Shown: positions 60,082 through 64,000 of the stretch, in pieces
Layout: every line of letters starts with the position of its first letter
Numbering within the stretch: the first letter of the stretch is position 1
Assembly (NCBI RefSeq): GCF_019578655.1
Contig: NC_063262.1
Location: forward strand, 17,615,582-17,679,581
Direction of reading: 5' to 3'
From: Ricinus communis
Lineage: Eukaryota; Streptophyta; Magnoliopsida; Malpighiales; Euphorbiaceae
Length of the DNA stretch: 64,000 bases
The notes under the pieces: model-generated
The model's input: the letters and a program-made list of their open reading frames with translations, nothing else
Database searches by the model: none
What the model was told of the DNA's origin: nothing
Translations under genes and position numbers: made by a program

Positions 60082-61569
60082 ATAAAGATGGATGTAATGG
60101 TTTATTAGTCATAAGTTATTTAGATACATATACAAATCTCTACATTAGAATATGAAATCAGAGTCTTTTATGGGATCGAACAAAAAATATATAAAAATTA
60201 AATTAAAAATATATTAAAATTCTTAGTATAATTGTTATGAAAGAGAGTAAGAAAAAGAATTCGAACTAATTAAATAAATAAGAGAAAAATTATAGAAATT
60301 TTTACAAAAATTATATTAAATTTATAATTCTAAGAAGTGGATTAAAAGTTTTAGAATAATTCTTATGATGATAGGGTAGAAAAATAATTTAAAGTAATTA
60401 AATGGTTAAGTATAAAATTATAACACTTTTAATACTAATTAATATATATCTTTCTAGATTAGTTAATACACTTTTTTAATATTTATACAATTAATATTTT
60501 TTAGTAGTTTTTTTCTCATATAAATTCTTAAACTCACTACAATTTAAATAAATAACTTAAAATTTATAAAAAAATTCTTATGAAAAGAGAGAAAGCAAAT
60601 TACAACCTTGCTTTTATATATATATAAATATAAATTTCAACCATAAAATTTTAAAATTATATTCAATTATTATAAAATTAATTTTATTACAAAATTAGCA
60701 GAGACAATATCTATGATATTATCGAATCATTTAAAGCATATTAAATTTTGTTGAAATAAAAAAATTATTATTTTCTCTATTCTTTAGCACTTGTCATTTC
60801 TTATCATATTAGTTAATGACATTATCATAAAATATAAAATCAGGGTATTGGAAGTTAAATCAGTCGTTGTTATCATTAGATTGGAATAAGAAATTTTTTA
60901 TAATTTGCCGGTATTAATATATATTGAAAATGACTAAAAATTTGAAATATATACTATTATATATTCAAAATATTTGAATTAAAAAGGTGCAAAATTATAA
61001 TTATGTTATTTTTACTTTTCCTAATTATTTCCTATTATCCAGGATCCTAGAATCACCTACAGCCACAGACATGGTGGCCTTAAATGCTACCATCGCAGAA
61101 ATTGCTTTAATTCAAAGAAAAATTGTGAGGATTATGAATACTACTATGATATCGTAACTTCTCATAAGATATTTATGTTATACAGCAATAATATGTTTCA
61201 TTTGACGTGGTGCAATAATGATGACCATTCTATTTATAATATCTAAATAGAATTGAAGTGCCTTGGTTGAGATAATATTTAGTCGTTATAAAATTAGGAG
61301 AAAATAATTATTTATCTGGGTATTGCACGGCCGGTATTATTATTTAGACTATAAAAAGATCAAATTTATAGATACAATTTAATAAATTTTTTAAAATCTA
61401 ATATTAATTTATAATATATTAAAAAATAATAGCAAATTAACTATTTTTAAATGTCCTTAATTTATTATTAAAATTTTAAAATCTTATTAGTACAATAATA
61501 TATAAATTATTTTAAAATATATACTAATTAGTTCTAATATTATCTAAATTATTACTATCAATATAATTG
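60082..61569. other. AT-rich intergenic DNA
   Basis: Nothing supported. A short less AT-rich segment at 61035-61130 (acagccacagacatggtggcc) has no long frame. Confidence 0.5.
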
Positions 61570-61870
61570 ATATTACTATTTGTTAGAATTAGAAATTATT
61601 AAACAATTAAAAAATTAATTTATTAGTGAATATAATATTTAAAAATATTATTTTCTATAATTAGAATTATTATATAATTAGAAAAATAATTTATTAGTTA
61701 ATACAATATTAAAATATAATTAATATATTTTTTTAGAATAATGAGATTATATAATTTGAAAACTAATCATTATCTAGTTAGGAAACTAATTTATTATTAA
61801 TATATTATTTTTTTATGATTAGAATCAGTGTTTAATTAGAAATGTCACTTATTAATTAATAAATTAATAA
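61570..61870. repeat. Degenerate AT-rich tandem repeat, about 75-85 bp unit
   Basis: Four successive blocks begin with tagaattagaa, tagaattatta, agaataatgag and tagaatcagtg. Each contains an aatttattagttaatacaat-like stretch. Related phrases occur near 21180-21500 and 29390-29510. Confidence 0.5.
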
Positions 61871-64000
61871 AAAACCACAAAATTATATATAAACTTTAAT
61901 TTCATATGTCAAAATAAGTACACATGTCAAAATAAAAATTCTATGTGTTAAAAATTAAGCACACGTATCAAAACATATTTAGATCTCAAAAATTAATATA
62001 TATATAGGATAGTTATAATAATTGTGCTTCACACATATGATATTTTATAATTAAATATTAAATTTATAAATTATTGAACTCAATTAATTTTATAAAATAA
62101 ATGAAAATATAGTTCTATCTAATATATTTTCTAATTAAATAAGCTGTGTAAATAAATATTATTATTTTTATAGAATTTGAGATTAAATTATATTATTGAT
62201 TTTATTTCTATTATAATTACTCATATTCTTATGTAATTAAATTTTTAATATTATAAAAATTTAAGATCTATTTATTTATTTATTTAAAAGGCATAATTAA
62301 TAATTAAATTCTGAATTATACTTTTCAACAATTTTATCTAATTGTTTCAAAATCTTAAAATAAATACTTATGTTTTCAATTTATTATTAAAATAAGTTTT
62401 GATAGAAAATTTAAAATAAAAAATTGACGTGGCAAGAAATTATGCTTGCTAAATAAAAATTAGTAAATAAGCAAGAAATTAATTGCATTCAGATATAAAA
62501 TGTGTGAAAAGATACACATATATGAGACTTTTAATAACTATATTGTTAAGTCTATGACAAACTATCTTTCCTGATTCACAATTATTATTCTTTTAGTAAG
62601 CACAATCGACTTCCTATGTCATCTTTCTTATGGTGAAATCTCAAAAATTGTCATCAAGAAGTATTTTGAGCACAAATTAAAAGTACGAAAATTTATTTTA
62701 AATTTTAAAATAATTGGATAAAATTGTTAAAAAGTATAGAGTTCATGATTTAATTAGACCTAACTAGTAACTACTCTAATCTTATTCTAATTCAATATGT
62801 AATTAATTTAATATATTTCCAATCCTAATATAATTAATTAATGATTAATCCAATTCAATCATAATCTTATCATAATTTTATATTCAAATTCTATAATAAA
62901 TTGATAAGTTACTATATCACCCTATATATAATTATAATGGAGGTCAAATAGTTCAATATAAATTTTTTCAAAAATCGAAAATAAGAGGTCATAAAAAAAG
63001 ATAAGATGCTTTTAATTTTAATTTTATTGATATATTAATTCATATATTCATTATTATTATAATACTTGATAGGTTCAAATTATATATAGTTATTTATGAT
63101 ATTTTTAAGCTTTACTAATATATTATATATATTATTAAAAAATACGTGTTTATACCTCACTTAAGCTTAATTGTCCAGTTTCAGATGTTATCAGCCAAGA
63201 GAGAAATTTATAGGTAAAATATACAAGAAAATGACTTAATAAAGCGTTTTACTGCCAAGACCCAAGATTGAGATATGTGAACTTACTATTTTACAATGCT
63301 GGCTCAGTTCTACTATTTACTTGGGAAATATTTTAGTCATTTATATTTTTATTAGGATTTATGAGATTTATAAAGATATATATAGATTTATCTATTAGAT
63401 ATAGCTTTATCTTAGATGGACTTATTTTTAGAGAGATTTATCTTAGTGGAGGACTTCTTTATATATATCTCTACAGATTTAGATTTGAAAGAAAAAAGGA
63501 GGAGAGGTCTCTCCTATCTACCCTTTGTTATATCTCTCATTTGTATATATCTACTATTCTTGTCTCTGCAACTCTATAGTTATCATAAACACTTTAGTTT
63601 TATTATTAGTTATTTTTCAAAATCAATGAAACTTTTGAGATTGAAGAGTGAGGATTAATCATCTTTTTGGCTTGAAGAAATTCTGGATCTTGAGGGAGTT
63701 TTTACTTTCTTTTTATTATTTGTTATGTTTAACTATTTAATTACCATGATCATAGAATTAGAGATGTTAGGCTAGTTCTCAATAAGTATTTAGTTGAGTT
63801 TTCCTATTTATGTATCAATCTTGTTATTTTTATATTTAATTGAAGATTTCTTATTGAATATATTTTATTAGTTTTAGTTATAAATATCATCTAACCATCC
63901 TATTATATTAGTATTTATGATTGTTATGAATATCTTTAGTTTGTTGTATTAGAAATATCATATATGCTTCATCCTATGTTGAATTAAGGAATTTTAGTTA
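61871..64000. other. AT-rich DNA to the window end
   Basis: No supported gene. The part at 63350-63660 is less AT-rich and pyrimidine-rich, with a short hairpin (aggagaggtctctcct, 63500-63515). It may belong to an unrecognised element cut by the window, but no termini or domains are visible. Confidence 0.45.

Noticed and set aside
63361..63658. Two overlapping frames of 72 and 80 residues near the window end
   Set aside because: Composition is typical of AT-rich non-coding DNA and no domain is visible.

Overview
This window is nuclear DNA of a flowering plant, most probably a dicot. It is AT-rich and dominated by plant retrotransposons. Its host genes are plant-type: an intronless G-type lectin receptor-like kinase, and an SNM1B/Apollo-like nuclease gene with short GT-AG introns. 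A Cassandra TRIM, which is specific to vascular plants, is also present. I cannot prove the species; Euphorbiaceae is only a guess from overall resemblance.

Layout. 1-2440: decayed Ty3/gypsy element of Tat type, plus strand, cut by the window edge. 2441-5555: LINE remnant, minus strand. 5556-7523: AT-rich DNA with a tRNA-like pol III promoter. 7529-11711: old Ty1/copia element (copia-1, plus) with both LTRs and target-site duplication (TSD). 11994-17061: older copia element (copia-2, minus). 17887-20373: receptor-like kinase gene (minus). 22445-22739: candidate two-exon gene for a small secreted cysteine-rich peptide (plus). 22740-40185: gene-poor, AT-rich DNA with several TIR elements, a LINE tail, a Cassandra TRIM nested in a Mutator-like element, and another Mutator-like element carrying a tandem array of about 240-bp units. 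40339-42646: Apollo-like nuclease gene in four exons (minus). 43565-58132: one LINE with an 18-bp TSD, split by a 3-kb gypsy solo LTR (48310-51285) and by a young copia element (copia-3, 51891-57459). 58151-64000: AT-rich DNA with a TIR element and degenerate repeats.

Only three host loci are supported: the kinase (plasma-membrane signalling), the Apollo-like protein (nuclear DNA-end processing) and the small peptide. They show no sign of working together. The rest of the sequence is a layered record of transposition. Exact TSDs let several insertions be placed to the base and ordered in time.

The most unusual items are the unrecognised cysteine-rich peptide, the Cassandra element whose second LTR has lost part of its 5S-derived promoter, the tandem array inside a Mutator-like element, and the repeated TGG-to-TAG pattern in the old elements. 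No CRISPR array, operon or rRNA gene is present.
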